The notes below the pieces were generated by a model that saw only the letters and a list, made by a program, of their open reading frames with translations, did not search any database and was not told the origin of the DNA. Shown here piece after piece: positions 1 to 8,489 of a DNA stretch of 64,000 bases; positions within the stretch are counted from its first letter, which is position 1, and each line of letters begins with the position of its first letter. Source of the DNA: Pseudoalteromonas byunsanensis (GTDB lineage Bacteria > Pseudomonadota > Gammaproteobacteria > Enterobacterales > Alteromonadaceae); assembly GCF_001854475.1 (NCBI RefSeq), contig NZ_MNAN01000037.1:382945-446944 (forward strand), given 5' to 3'. The position numbers and the translations under genes are program-made.

Positions 1-378
1 CTATATCCAGACATTCTAAATCAAACCGTCACCCTGAACTTGTTTCAGGGTCCATCTGCACATCGCGATAAAGCTGACACAAGATCCTGACCTTCGTCAG
101 GATGACAGTGGTGTTTTCTGAGCCGCCTGTGCCTATATCCAGACATTCTAAATCAAACCGTCACCCTGAACTTGTTTCAGGGTCCATCTGCACATTGCGA
201 TAAAACTGGCACAAGATCCTGACCTTCGTCAGGATGACAGTGGTGTTTTCTGAGCCGCCTGTACCTATATCCAGACATTCTAAATCAAACTGTCACCCTG
301 AACTTGTTTCAGGGTCCATTTGCACATTGCGATAAAACTGGCACAAGATCCTGACCTTCGTCAGGATGACAGTGGTGT
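1..378. repeat. Tandem 132-bp units: palindromic element fused to truncated CRISPR repeat
   Basis: Three consecutive copies start at 1, 133 and 265, with only a few substitutions between them. Each carries two hairpin segments (CCCTGAACTTGTTTCAGGG and ATCCTGACCTTCGTCAGGAT). The outer ends GTCACCCTGA and TCAGGATGAC are near inverted repeats, as in REP/MITE-type intergenic elements. Each unit ends in the first 16-17 bases of the neighbouring CRISPR repeat (115-131 and 247-263); in the third unit this is the complete repeat at 379-406. The period is 132 bp against 60 bp in the real array. The series may continue left of the window. It looks like an element that landed in or beside a terminal CRISPR repeat and was then amplified; that history is inference. 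Confidence 0.85.
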
Positions 379-1487
379 TTTCTGAGCCGCCTGTGTGGCG
401 GTGAACGACATATGACCCAATGAATGACATTGAAGATTTTTCTGAGCCGCCTGTGTGGCGGTGAACTTACCGCAATCAGCAATAAGATCCCCTGTATCTT
501 TTCTGAGCCGCCTGTGTGGCGGTGAACGTAACTTGTCTTGCTATTGAGCTAGAAGCAGATTTCTGAGCCGCCTGTGTGGCGGTGAACAAACAACCAGCCA
601 TATCTACGTTCAAGTATGGTTTCTGAGCCGCCTGTGTGGCGGTGAACTGATTGAAGGCTTAGCCAAGCTGATCACTGATTTTCTGAGCCGCCTGTGTGGC
701 GGTGAACTAGTTACGCGGCCTCTAGACCCTTACAAATGTTTTCTGAGCCGCCTGTGTGGCGGTGAACTGTACCGCTTTATCTTGCGATAGTCCCATCGAT
801 TTCTGAGCCGCCTGTGTGGCGGTGAACCTGGTATTCAATGTTTGATTGCCTGCCCCGCATTTCTGAGCCGCCTGTGTGGCGGTGAACGCATTGGCAAAAT
901 CTACATCATTGCAGGGCCATTTCTGAGCCGCCTGTGTGGCGGTGAACAATATGCAATCATCGGTATTACTCAAAATAACTTTCTGAGCCGCCTGTGTGGC
1001 GGTGAACTGGGGCCGTTACCACCCACCCAACTACATTGTTTTCTGAGCCGCCTGTGTGGCGGTGAACACGGTGACGGAAACGGTTGGTCAGTTGTTTACT
1101 TTCTGAGCCGCCTGTGTGGCGGTGAACTTTGGGCGGCTCACCACCCTCAAAATTAACTTTTTCTGAGCCGCCTGTGTGGCGGTGAACCAAACCTCTCACT
1201 TCCATTGAAAACTTCATGTTTTCTGAGCCGCCTGTGTGGCGGTGAACGTTCCGCCGGTTATGGCAAGAGAAATCACAAATTTCTGAGCCGCCTGTGTGGC
1301 GGTGAACTTTTGGTAGCGGAGACTCCTTTAGGTAATAAATTTCTGAGCCGCCTGTGTGGCGGTGAACAGCAAGGGTGTGCCTACTTGGGCCATTTATACT
1401 TTCTGAGCCGCCTGTGTGGCGGTGAACATTACGTATCAAATGGCGAACTTTATTCGTTTTTTCTGAGCCGCCTGTGTGGCGGTGAAC
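379..1487 (-). CRISPR. Type I-F CRISPR array, 19 repeats and 18 spacers
   Basis: Nineteen identical 28-bp repeats (top strand begins TTTCTGAGCC, ends GGCGGTGAAC) start at 379, 439, 500, then every 60 bp to 1460. Spacers are 32 bp except one of 33 bp (467-499). The bottom strand reads GTTCACCGCC...GGCTCAGAAA, which is the orientation of type I-F (Csy) repeats, with a GCCGCC/GGCGGC hairpin stem. The array is therefore transcribed leftward and the newest spacers are at the right, next to the AT-rich leader. No repeat is degenerate, even at the leader-distal end. No cas1, cas2-3 or csy gene occurs in this window, so the machinery is either left of position 1 or elsewhere. No spacer duplicates another and no spacer source could be assigned by eye. 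Confidence 0.97.
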
Positions 1488-1650
1488 AATAGAATATTAG
1501 CTAAAAAACTCAAGAAATAAACAAGTTATAGCCAATTTAAGAAAAATACCTTATTTTTCTTCGGTTCTTTAGTTTATTGATTTTAAAGAGCATTAATGAG
1601 GGGCAACAAAGTATGGTATATCATACCTGATCAACTTTTGCTTTATATTG
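1488..1650 (-). promoter_or_regulatory. CRISPR leader with IHF-like site
   Basis: This AT-rich, gene-free stretch abuts the right-hand (leader-proximal) repeat. On the bottom strand AATCAATAAACTA (1570-1582) matches the IHF consensus WATCAANNNNTTR at 12 of 13 positions, about 83 bp from the first repeat. IHF bending of the leader is known to be needed for spacer acquisition in type I-E and I-F systems. The exact leader boundary and the promoter were not determined. Confidence 0.6.
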
Positions 1651-1735
1651 CCATAGTCACGCATTGGTTGCACACTTCGAAAAACCAACTGTAATCCCCA
1701 TTTACACCTATCAACCGATTCGCCCTGCACAGAGT

Positions 1736-2605
1736 TTACACCAGAGGCAAATACACATCGGTGCGTAGGTCGCATTCATCCACTTCGTGAATGAGGTTTA
1801 GATACTCAAAGAACACTGGATGGTCGCCAAGTTGCTCTTGGTTTTGCGGTAGCCATTGCTCATACAAAGCATAAATGGTTTTTTCTAAGTTATCATGGCT
1901 GCCAAAGTGGGTGGCTTTTGCGCAGCGCATTGCGGGGATCGCTCCGGCTTTTACGCCAAATTCATTGTCTGGAATGGTTGTGCTGTTATGACGCAGTGAG
2001 CCGCATATTTTAAATCGAAAAGCTGATTCCTCCATGGTATTTGGGTCGCCGTTAGGAATACCAAAGGTGCGACAATGGGCTATGGGTGAACATTGGCTTT
2101 GTCTTCGCCAAGCAACAAACTGGCCTGCACTTTCGTACACGCGTTGTGGGTCTCCACAATGAGTTAAATACGCAATAGGAGTGTGTGCAAACTCGACTAT
2201 TGATACCTCTAGTGAGTTATTACAGCTGGGTAAAGTAAACTCATATACTTGATACCAGTTTGGCCAATCAGGGTTTTGTCTAAACTGACTTGGCGTTTGC
2301 GAAAAGGTACGTTTAAACGCTCGTGAGAACGCTTCACTGCTATCAAATTGTGCCGCTAATGCTATGTCGATAATTTTCATATCAAGTTCAAACGCTAGCT
2401 CAAAAGAGGCCCGCTTTAACCGAGCCAACTGCAAAAACTTAATTACACTCACTCCTGTATAAGCCAAAAACACGCGATGAAAATGATACCTAGAAAGGGC
2501 CGCTACCTCACTGAGCTGTGTTAAGTCTAACTGTCTATCAAGATGATGATTAATATAGTCGCATACTCTTTGAATGCGATTTTCTAGTGTACCTTTGTGG
2601 TCCAT
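1736..2605 (-). CDS. AraC-family transcriptional regulator with GyrI-like effector domain
   Basis: 289 aa. Residues about 10-108 form the double helix-turn-helix AraC DNA-binding domain (first helix pair near LTQLSEVAALSRYHFHRVF, second near IIDIALAAQFDSSEAFSRAF). Residues about 125-289 look like a GyrI/Rob-type small-molecule-binding domain. The N-terminal position of the HTH is as in Rob/SoxS-like fusions. The likely role is a ligand-responsive activator; the ligand is unknown. An AGGG lies 9 nt before the chosen ATG. It is divergent from the DoxX gene across 215 bp, so control of that gene is possible. Confidence 0.88.
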   Translation of the reverse strand: MDHKGTLENRIQRVCDYINHHLDRQLDLTQLSEVAALSRYHFHRVFLAYTGVSVIKFLQLARLKRASFELAFELDMKIIDIALAAQFDSSEAFSRAFKRTFSQTPSQFRQNPDWPNWYQVYEFTLPSCNNSLEVSIVEFAHTPIAYLTHCGDPQRVYESAGQFVAWRRQSQCSPIAHCRTFGIPNGDPNTMEESAFRFKICGSLRHNSTTIPDNEFGVKAGAIPAMRCAKATHFGSHDNLEKTIYALYEQWLPQNQEQLGDHPVFFEYLNLIHEVDECDLRTDVYLPLV

Positions 2606-2820
2606 TTATTTAATCCCTAAAAATCAAAGCCGTTAGTGTGAATAAGGCAGCTATACTTGTCTTGATTGAAATTGCGCTATTACGGTCAGATTGGCTTTCG
2701 TTCTTAAAAAGCGAATGAAAACTTCTAAATACAATAATTTTAATCTTGTAGTAAGAATATAAACTAGCTTCATCGGTCAGCCTATGCTGGTTTTTGAACT
2801 TAATGTTATGAGGAATTACT

Positions 2821-3246
2821 ATGAACATGATTAACCCACTTACAAACAATACTCTGTTTGCCAATGTTTCTGTGCTACTAGCTCGTTTTGGTCTATCAGC
2901 CATTTTCATTATGGCTGGCTTAAACAAAATTCAACAATATGATGGCAGTGCGCAATATATGGCTTCTGTTGGTTTGCCTGGTGAGCTACTGCCACTCGTT
3001 ATCGCGCTAGAAGTCATTGGGGGCTTATTTATTCTCATTGGACTTTTAAACCAAATTACCGCTTTGGCACTAGCGCTGTTTTGTGTTGTCAGCGCCATTT
3101 TGTTTCATGCTAACTTCGCAGATCAAATGCAGTTTATTATGTTCTTTAAAAACATTGCAATGGCGGGAGGGTTTTTAGTACTGGCTGCACATGGGGCGGG
3201 TCAGTGGAGTGTAGACCAAGTCATTACTAATAAATCGAATAATTAA
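2821..3246 (+). CDS. DoxX family inner-membrane protein
   Basis: 141 aa with four hydrophobic helices (about 17-35, 55-75, 79-98, 108-128), the family layout. The first helix carries the characteristic R-x-x-L-x-x-x-F-x-x-x-G-x-x-K pattern (ARFGLSAIFIMAGLNKI). The start is supported by a GAGGAAT Shine-Dalgarno 6-7 nt before the ATG. DoxX proteins are linked to redox and thiol stress in some bacteria, but the substrate here is unknown. It is divergent from an AraC/GyrI regulator, which suggests induction by a small molecule. Confidence 0.88.
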   Translation: MNMINPLTNNTLFANVSVLLARFGLSAIFIMAGLNKIQQYDGSAQYMASVGLPGELLPLVIALEVIGGLFILIGLLNQITALALALFCVVSAILFHANFADQMQFIMFFKNIAMAGGFLVLAAHGAGQWSVDQVITNKSNN

Positions 3247-3268
3247 CACTCTTTTTAGTCGAGCAAAC

Positions 3269-3299
3269 GTAACACCTAATTTTACATGTTAGGTGTTAC
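3269..3299. terminator. Hairpin between convergent genes (possible bidirectional terminator)
   Basis: A perfect 11-bp stem GTAACACCTAA / TTAGGTGTTAC with a 9-nt loop lies between the convergent DoxX gene and the binding-protein-like gene. It overlaps the stop codon of the latter (3282-3284). There is no good T-tract on either strand, so termination is only suggested. Confidence 0.4.
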
Positions 3300-4172
3300 G
3301 CAGTGCTGTAATGGTTGCCATATATAGCGCTTCGTATTGAGCGTATCACGTGTTCTGATACTTATGTATGGATTAGGAATTTTAAGCACCTTACGTTTGG
3401 TAAAGCTACTTTTTTGCAACGCTGCAGCAATGATCACATTTGAAAAAAACAAGCGCTCAAAGCTGCCATCATTAATAGCCTGATCTAACCCCTCGGTGAT
3501 CCGCTTTCTTAATCTATCATTTTGAGGATTCACAAAAAAATACATGGCCGCGGGGTAACACATCGCAAAGTTCGGTTCAACTATCAGCAAAGGCCTTTGT
3601 TCAATTTCTCCCCAAGGTTCATGTAGCGCCCTTGGGAATAGCTCAAAACGCCGTTGCTCTAGCATGTCATGCAAATGAGAGGTATCTGATGTCGCAACAT
3701 CAAAACCATTTTTTTCATAAATTTTGGTATCAGGCCAATCTACCCCACTGCCCACCGAATAGTTTAACAAATGCATTGGGTTCTTTAGTTTGGCAAACTT
3801 ATTGGCATCATCTTGGTGGATCAAAAATAATCGCGCGCCCATAAGCCCACGCAATAGTGGAATATATACCACACCGAGCTGCTGCTCACGCCCAATTGAG
3901 GTCATGCTCCAGTGCACATCAATAATGTCTTGATTGGCAAGTAAATCTAAAGTTCGACCTTGAGGCACATCATTGAGCATTAACGCCTTGAGTTCAAAGT
4001 CGCCGTACTTGGCGGTGCTTTTTTCCATAGCCAAGTGTAACAACGAAATATAATAAGCTTGCTTTGGGTCGTGTATATACTCTGCCATGTTATATCGCAC
4101 CACATCAGCAGCGTTGGCCAAGGTCCCTACAAAAACCAATAAAACACAGCAGCATAAAACAATGTAATGCAC
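3282..4172 (-). CDS. Periplasmic substrate-binding-protein-like protein
   Basis: 296 aa. The signal peptide is clear (hydrophobic core to about residue 20, cleavage after ANA). The body has the general look of a family-3 solute-binding fold, ending with a C-terminal stretch (RLRKRITEGLDQAINDGSFERLF) typical of this class. No permease or ATPase is adjacent. It may therefore be an orphan binding protein or a sensory/accessory relative rather than part of an uptake system. The ligand is unknown. It is similar in type, but not obviously close, to the two genes at 57943 and 60519. Confidence 0.65.
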   Translation of the reverse strand: MHYIVLCCCVLLVFVGTLANAADVVRYNMAEYIHDPKQAYYISLLHLAMEKSTAKYGDFELKALMLNDVPQGRTLDLLANQDIIDVHWSMTSIGREQQLGVVYIPLLRGLMGARLFLIHQDDANKFAKLKNPMHLLNYSVGSGVDWPDTKIYEKNGFDVATSDTSHLHDMLEQRRFELFPRALHEPWGEIEQRPLLIVEPNFAMCYPAAMYFFVNPQNDRLRKRITEGLDQAINDGSFERLFFSNVIIAAALQKSSFTKRKVLKIPNPYISIRTRDTLNTKRYIWQPLQHCVTPNM

Positions 4173-4652
4173 TCGGTATCCTTGCGCTTGGTTGTTTTGT
4201 TACTTTCAGTATATAACTTTACTGTGCGACTTTCTGATTAATTCAGCTCAATATGGCAACCTGTTAACTGCTGCTCCCCTTTTAGTTTAGCCGCGCCTCA
4301 TTTTTGGGATGAACCTCAGTTTCAATCCCACATTTGGGATTTTAGTTTTGAAAATAAATATAATTTAAATTTTTCAATGATTTAACTAATGGCCCAGAGT
4401 CCACTATTTAACGCTCAATATTAAGAATACTTATAACAACAGTACCAACCAAAAAAGTACGCCATAGTATGCATCGCCAGTGTTGATGCCAAGGTTGAAG
4501 CCCTACTTTGATAAACCAGACCAGCCAAAATACTGCGCTACTTTGACCTTACCCATGGACCAAGCAAAGACAAATTGAACGTAGAAGTTATCAATCACCT
4601 TAGGTTAATGCTAAATTAGCCACCATAATAACAATCACTTTGTATTTATTTT
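4173..4652. other. 480-bp intergenic region, no convincing gene
   Basis: Contains a perfect small palindrome, AATCCCA (4324-4330) and TGGGATT (4335-4341). A short open frame at 4515-4619 would encode about 34 residues including DLTHGPSKDKLN and has no start; it might be a scrap of a lost gene, perhaps a transposase, but I cannot identify it. Promoters for the two divergent genes must lie here; no clear -35/-10 pair stands out. Confidence 0.4.
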
Positions 4653-6485
4653 ATGGCGCTTTTTAAGCTCTTAAAACCACTGGGTATTATTTTCACGATG
4701 ACACTAAGTAACACATCACTTGCTGGCTCACAGCTCCCTCTTGAGGTGCAGTTGGGCCAAAAGCTCATGCTTGATTTTCGCTATTTTTGCCAACAAGGGA
4801 ACAGTGAAACATGTCGCTCACCAATGACAACCCTCCCCTCAGAGCTTGCCGATGTAATAAGTAAGTATCACATTGGGGGTGTGATTTTATTCTCTGAAAA
4901 CACCCAAGACATAGAGCAAATAGTCAACTTAAACAATCAACTACAAAGTGCCGCGCACAAAGCTAAACACCCTCAACCACTACTTATTGCCATTGACCAA
5001 GAAGGTGGACGCGTGGCACGCATTAATCGCGAACAGGCCACTTCATTTACTGGCAATATGAGCATAGGTGCGACTTACCCTAAACACGATACTCACTACG
5101 CAAGCTCAGTAGCAACGGCCATCGCCAAAGAGCTAACGAGTCTTGGAATTAACGTTAATTTTGCGCCAACCGTTGATGTAAACATGAATGCCGAAAACCC
5201 AGTGATTAACGTGCGCTCGTTTTCAGAAGACCCAAATGTGGTTGCCAAATTAGGTGCAGCTCAAGTTAAAGCATTTGAACAGCAGCGAGTGATCTCCGCA
5301 CTCAAACATTTCCCAGGCCACGGTGATACTCACGTCGACAGCCACACAGGCCTGCCACGTGTAGAGCACAATGAAAAGGTTATTTGGCAAAATGATTTAG
5401 CGCCCTTTCAAGCGGTGATCAAAACCAACCCACCGGGCATGATCATGACGGCGCATATTCAATACCCTGCGCTCGATAACAGCACGCTGGAAAACAAACA
5501 TGGTAAACACATGCTCAAACCTGCCACTATGTCGCGTAAAATTATGCATGACCTGCTGCGCGATAAATTAGGCTACCAAGGAGTGATCATCACTGATGCA
5601 TTAGACATGGCAGGTATCAGCGATTTTTTTGACGCCAATTCCGCTGTACTCGAAACTTTCAAAGCCGGAGTCGATATTGCGCTAATGCCTATTACCATTC
5701 GCACCCCCAGTGATATCGGAAAATTAGAAAAGCTCTTGCAAACTCTCACCAAAGCCGTCAACCAAGGACAGCTGAATGAGCATGAGGTAGCACTATCGGC
5801 GCAGCGTATTTATGAACTAAAAAAGCGTTTTTTCAACAAAAAAACCAAGGTTTCAGCCAGTATTGCGCGCGCAACACTGGGTAACCCTAGTCATAGAAAG
5901 TTAGAAGCAGAGCTTGCATTAGCGGCAATCACACAAGTAAAAAATTCAGATCTGTTACCGGTTGATATCAAAGTTAACAGCAAAGTACATATTATTATGC
6001 CTGATCAGCGCAAGTGTGAGGCAATGCGCCAAGCGCTTGAACTATATAGTAAAGCCCCTTTACAAATTAGTTGTAGTAGCTTGCAAGGCTTTGATCCCAA
6101 GATTGCCCATGCAGCTATTAAGCAAGCCGATTGGGTGATAGGCGCACATGCGAGTCCGCAACAAAGTGCGGTTGAAATTGGCGGTATGGAAGATGTTAGT
6201 AAACTAGAAGAGTTCGCTCTATCTCGTCAAGAGCAGCCCAGCGCGCTCAAAGCACTTTTGAAGTATGCGAAAAAGCAGCAAAAACAAACGCTGTTTATTA
6301 GCCTACGAGCTCCATATGAAATCTCTCAATTTTCGCCCTACAGCGATGCTGTGCTGGCAAGCTATGCTTATAATATTGATGTAGATAATAGCAACCGCGT
6401 TGCGGGCCCCGCATTTACCGCGCTAGCACAGGTGATATTAGGCCAAGCGCAAGCTCATGGTACACTGCCAGTAACGATAAAATAG
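4653..6485 (+). CDS. Glycoside hydrolase family 3 beta-N-acetylhexosaminidase-like protein, exported
   Basis: 610 aa. A signal peptide ends near residue 25. The GH3 barrel covers about 30-380: IAIDQEGGRVARI at 112-124; the NagZ-type loop KHFPGHGDTHVDSH at 218-231, which supplies the His/Asp acid-base dyad of GH3 hexosaminidases; and the nucleophile Asp in VIITDALDM (D315). It is much longer than cytoplasmic NagZ (about 340 aa), with a C-terminal domain of about 220 residues. This resembles the exported two-domain GH3 enzymes that act on chitin or peptidoglycan oligosaccharides. Ten bases separate it from pxpA, so the two are probably co-transcribed. Confidence 0.88.
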   Translation: MALFKLLKPLGIIFTMTLSNTSLAGSQLPLEVQLGQKLMLDFRYFCQQGNSETCRSPMTTLPSELADVISKYHIGGVILFSENTQDIEQIVNLNNQLQSAAHKAKHPQPLLIAIDQEGGRVARINREQATSFTGNMSIGATYPKHDTHYASSVATAIAKELTSLGINVNFAPTVDVNMNAENPVINVRSFSEDPNVVAKLGAAQVKAFEQQRVISALKHFPGHGDTHVDSHTGLPRVEHNEKVIWQNDLAPFQAVIKTNPPGMIMTAHIQYPALDNSTLENKHGKHMLKPATMSRKIMHDLLRDKLGYQGVIITDALDMAGISDFFDANSAVLETFKAGVDIALMPITIRTPSDIGKLEKLLQTLTKAVNQGQLNEHEVALSAQRIYELKKRFFNKKTKVSASIARATLGNPSHRKLEAELALAAITQVKNSDLLPVDIKVNSKVHIIMPDQRKCEAMRQALELYSKAPLQISCSSLQGFDPKIAHAAIKQADWVIGAHASPQQSAVEIGGMEDVSKLEEFALSRQEQPSALKALLKYAKKQQKQTLFISLRAPYEISQFSPYSDAVLASYAYNIDVDNSNRVAGPAFTALAQVILGQAQAHGTLPVTIK

Positions 6486-6495
6486 GATAAGATAG

Positions 6496-7227
6496 ATGCT
6501 GTTAAACTGTGATTTAGGTGAAAGCTTCGGCGCTTGGACTATGGGCTTGGATGAGCAGGCTATGGCCGTTATTGACTGTGCCAATATCGCCTGTGGTTTT
6601 CATGGTGGAGACCCAGACATCATAGCCAAAACACTCGAGCTGGCCAAACAACATAGTGTCACCATAGGCGCTCACCCGAGTTACCCAGATCTGCAAGGCT
6701 TTGGACGTCGCTCTATGAAACTCTCGCCGCAAACCCTCAAAAATACTTTGCATTATCAAATCGCGGCTTTGGATGGCATGGCACAATGCCAAGGACTATC
6801 AGTCAGTTATGTTAAACCCCATGGCGCACTTTACAATGACATGATGGCAGATGAATCCATCTTGCAAAGCGTGATCCAAACAATCGCCCATTACCCCAAA
6901 CCATTAAAGCTCATGATTTTGGCTACTGCAAAACAAGAAGAGCATCAAAACCTTGCCAACGAATATGGTGTTAACCTTATGTTTGAAGCATTTGCTGACA
7001 GGCTTTATACAGATAAGGGATTATTGACGCCACGCAGCCAACCAAATGCCGTACATGGCAAACCTGCGCTGATGGCACAGGTAAAACAGTTAGTTGAACA
7101 GGGCTCAGTTACAACCAACACGGGTAAGCAACTACCACTAAAAGCTGATACGCTGTGTGTACATGGTGACAATGAAGCCAGTATCGCGCTCGTCAAAGAG
7201 ATCAGTATTTTACTAACTAGAACATAA
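6496..7227 (+). CDS. pxpA: 5-oxoprolinase subunit A (LamB/YcsF family)
   Basis: 243 aa, the usual family length. Signature segments are NCDLGESFG at 4-12, ANIACGFHGGDP near 29-40, GAHPSYPD near 57-64, and VKPHGALYND near 110. PxpA works with PxpB and PxpC to hydrolyse 5-oxoproline with ATP to glutamate. No pxpB or pxpC is adjacent, so the partners must be elsewhere or this copy works alone. It lies 10 bp behind the GH3 gene. The stop codon abuts that of the convergent cupin gene with no base between them. Confidence 0.93.
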   Translation: MLLNCDLGESFGAWTMGLDEQAMAVIDCANIACGFHGGDPDIIAKTLELAKQHSVTIGAHPSYPDLQGFGRRSMKLSPQTLKNTLHYQIAALDGMAQCQGLSVSYVKPHGALYNDMMADESILQSVIQTIAHYPKPLKLMILATAKQEEHQNLANEYGVNLMFEAFADRLYTDKGLLTPRSQPNAVHGKPALMAQVKQLVEQGSVTTNTGKQLPLKADTLCVHGDNEASIALVKEISILLTRT

Positions 7228-7575
7228 CTACTCTAAAATTACACGATCTCCATGGCTCGGAGGGGTTGAAATAACCAGTATGTTCAATATTTCTGATGAG
7301 ACATTTTTTAGTTGATGTGGCGTATTGGCACTAACATGCACCCCCTGCCCCGCTGTGAGACTCAACACCTTACCAGCCACTTCTAGTTGCGCCTGTCCTT
7401 GTAAAATATAAAAGAACTGCTCTGAAAAATGATGAAAATGCCTTACTTCTTGAGCTCCTGCAGGCACCCGCTCTTGGATCACACTCAAGCCAGATGTTGC
7501 AGCTAAGTGCCAACCATCACAGACTTCACCCCACTGATAATGCTCAGAATTATCAGTGCTCACGACTTTACTCAT
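7228..7575 (-). CDS. Cupin-domain protein
   Basis: About 115 aa from the ATG at 7575, which is preceded by GGTGGAAAG; an ATG 18 bp upstream is less well placed. A single cupin barrel has the metal-ligand motif 1 (VRHFHHFSEQFFYIL, His-x-His...Glu) and a motif 2 His near the end (ANTPHQLKN). Small stand-alone cupins of this kind bind a metal and range from isomerases to dioxygenases; the substrate cannot be read from sequence. It converges on pxpA with no intergenic base. Confidence 0.85.
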   Translation of the reverse strand: MSKVVSTDNSEHYQWGEVCDGWHLAATSGLSVIQERVPAGAQEVRHFHHFSEQFFYILQGQAQLEVAGKVLSLTAGQGVHVSANTPHQLKNVSSEILNILVISTPPSHGDRVILE

Positions 7576-7617
7576 AATACTTTCCACCACCATTGAATGA
7601 TTAAACTTATTACAGAC

Positions 7618-7644
7618 AATAAAAAACCGAGCATAAAGCTCGGC
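7618..7644 (-). terminator. Rho-independent terminator of the YebC/YeeN gene
   Basis: On the bottom strand a 6-bp GC-rich stem CCGAGC/GCTCGG with a 5-nt loop is followed by TTTTTT. It lies about 20 bp downstream of the stop codon at 7665. Confidence 0.9.
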
Positions 7645-7664
7645 TTAAAATTACCATTGATAAT

Positions 7665-8390
7665 TTAGTTTTTCACGATGGCATTATGATAAACGTTTTG
7701 TACGTCATCACAGTCTTCTAACATGCCCATGAACTTTTCAAAGTTAGCAATGTCATCAGCATCTGTGATTTCAACATGTGTTTGTGGCACGAAAGTAATT
7801 TCGTCAACTTCAAAGTTAATGCCTTCAAAAGCTTCTGTAAGTGCCGTTTTTGCTTTGTAGTATTCTGTATGAGGTGCAAATACAGAGACCTTACCGTCTT
7901 CTACTTCAACGTCAGTAACATCAACATCAGCCATCATTAGAGCTTCAAGAACAGCTTCATCGTCATCGCCATCAAAACCTAAAATGGCTAGGTGATCAAA
8001 CATGTGCGCAACACAGCCTGGGCTACCAATTTTTGAGTCGGTTTTAGTAAATGGAAGACGTACATCTTTAATAGTACGGTTTGGGTTGTCAGTTAAGCAA
8101 TCCACGATAACCATACAGTTGCCTGGTCCATAACCCTCATAACGAGCCGCGGCATAGTCTTCACCTGCACCACCGGCTGCTTTTTCAACCGCCTTATCAA
8201 TAACGTGTGCTGGAACCTGATCTTTCTTAGCTTTATCAATCAAACGGCGTAAAGACAAGTTTGTTTCAGGGTCAGGGCCGCCATTTTTCGCTACAACGTA
8301 AATTTCTTTACCATATTTTGAGTTTACTTTGGTTTTTGCCGCCGCCGTTTTTGCCATGGCGTTCTTGCGGACTTCAAATGCTCTGCCCAT
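7665..8390 (-). CDS. YebC/PmpR-family protein, YeeN type
   Basis: 241 aa, full length. The N-terminus MGRAFEVRKNAMAKTAAAKT and the conserved block RYEGYGPGNCMVIVDCLTDN (about residues 83-102) are typical of the YeeN branch of the YebC family. Members bind DNA or, as shown for some YebC proteins, help ribosomes pass proline stretches; which applies here is not known. It has its own terminator and appears monocistronic. Confidence 0.93.
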   Translation of the reverse strand: MGRAFEVRKNAMAKTAAAKTKVNSKYGKEIYVVAKNGGPDPETNLSLRRLIDKAKKDQVPAHVIDKAVEKAAGGAGEDYAAARYEGYGPGNCMVIVDCLTDNPNRTIKDVRLPFTKTDSKIGSPGCVAHMFDHLAILGFDGDDDEAVLEALMMADVDVTDVEVEDGKVSVFAPHTEYYKAKTALTEAFEGINFEVDEITFVPQTHVEITDADDIANFEKFMGMLEDCDDVQNVYHNAIVKN

Positions 8391-8489
8391 CTTAATTCTC
8401 GTTTTATAGATTAAATAAATTAAATTGGCGAGATTTTAACAAGACTCTCGCCATTGGGCTAGCGTTTGATGGGCTTTGTCTTCGGTTAC

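Noticed and set aside
722..1492. Four open frames running through the CRISPR array, on both strands
   Set aside because: They are made by the 60-bp repeat period; the same peptide (for example FLSRLCGGE) recurs every 20 residues.
1593..1775. 60-residue frame on the bottom strand between leader and AraC gene
   Set aside because: It overlaps the AraC gene's end, has no ribosome site and no protein-like features.
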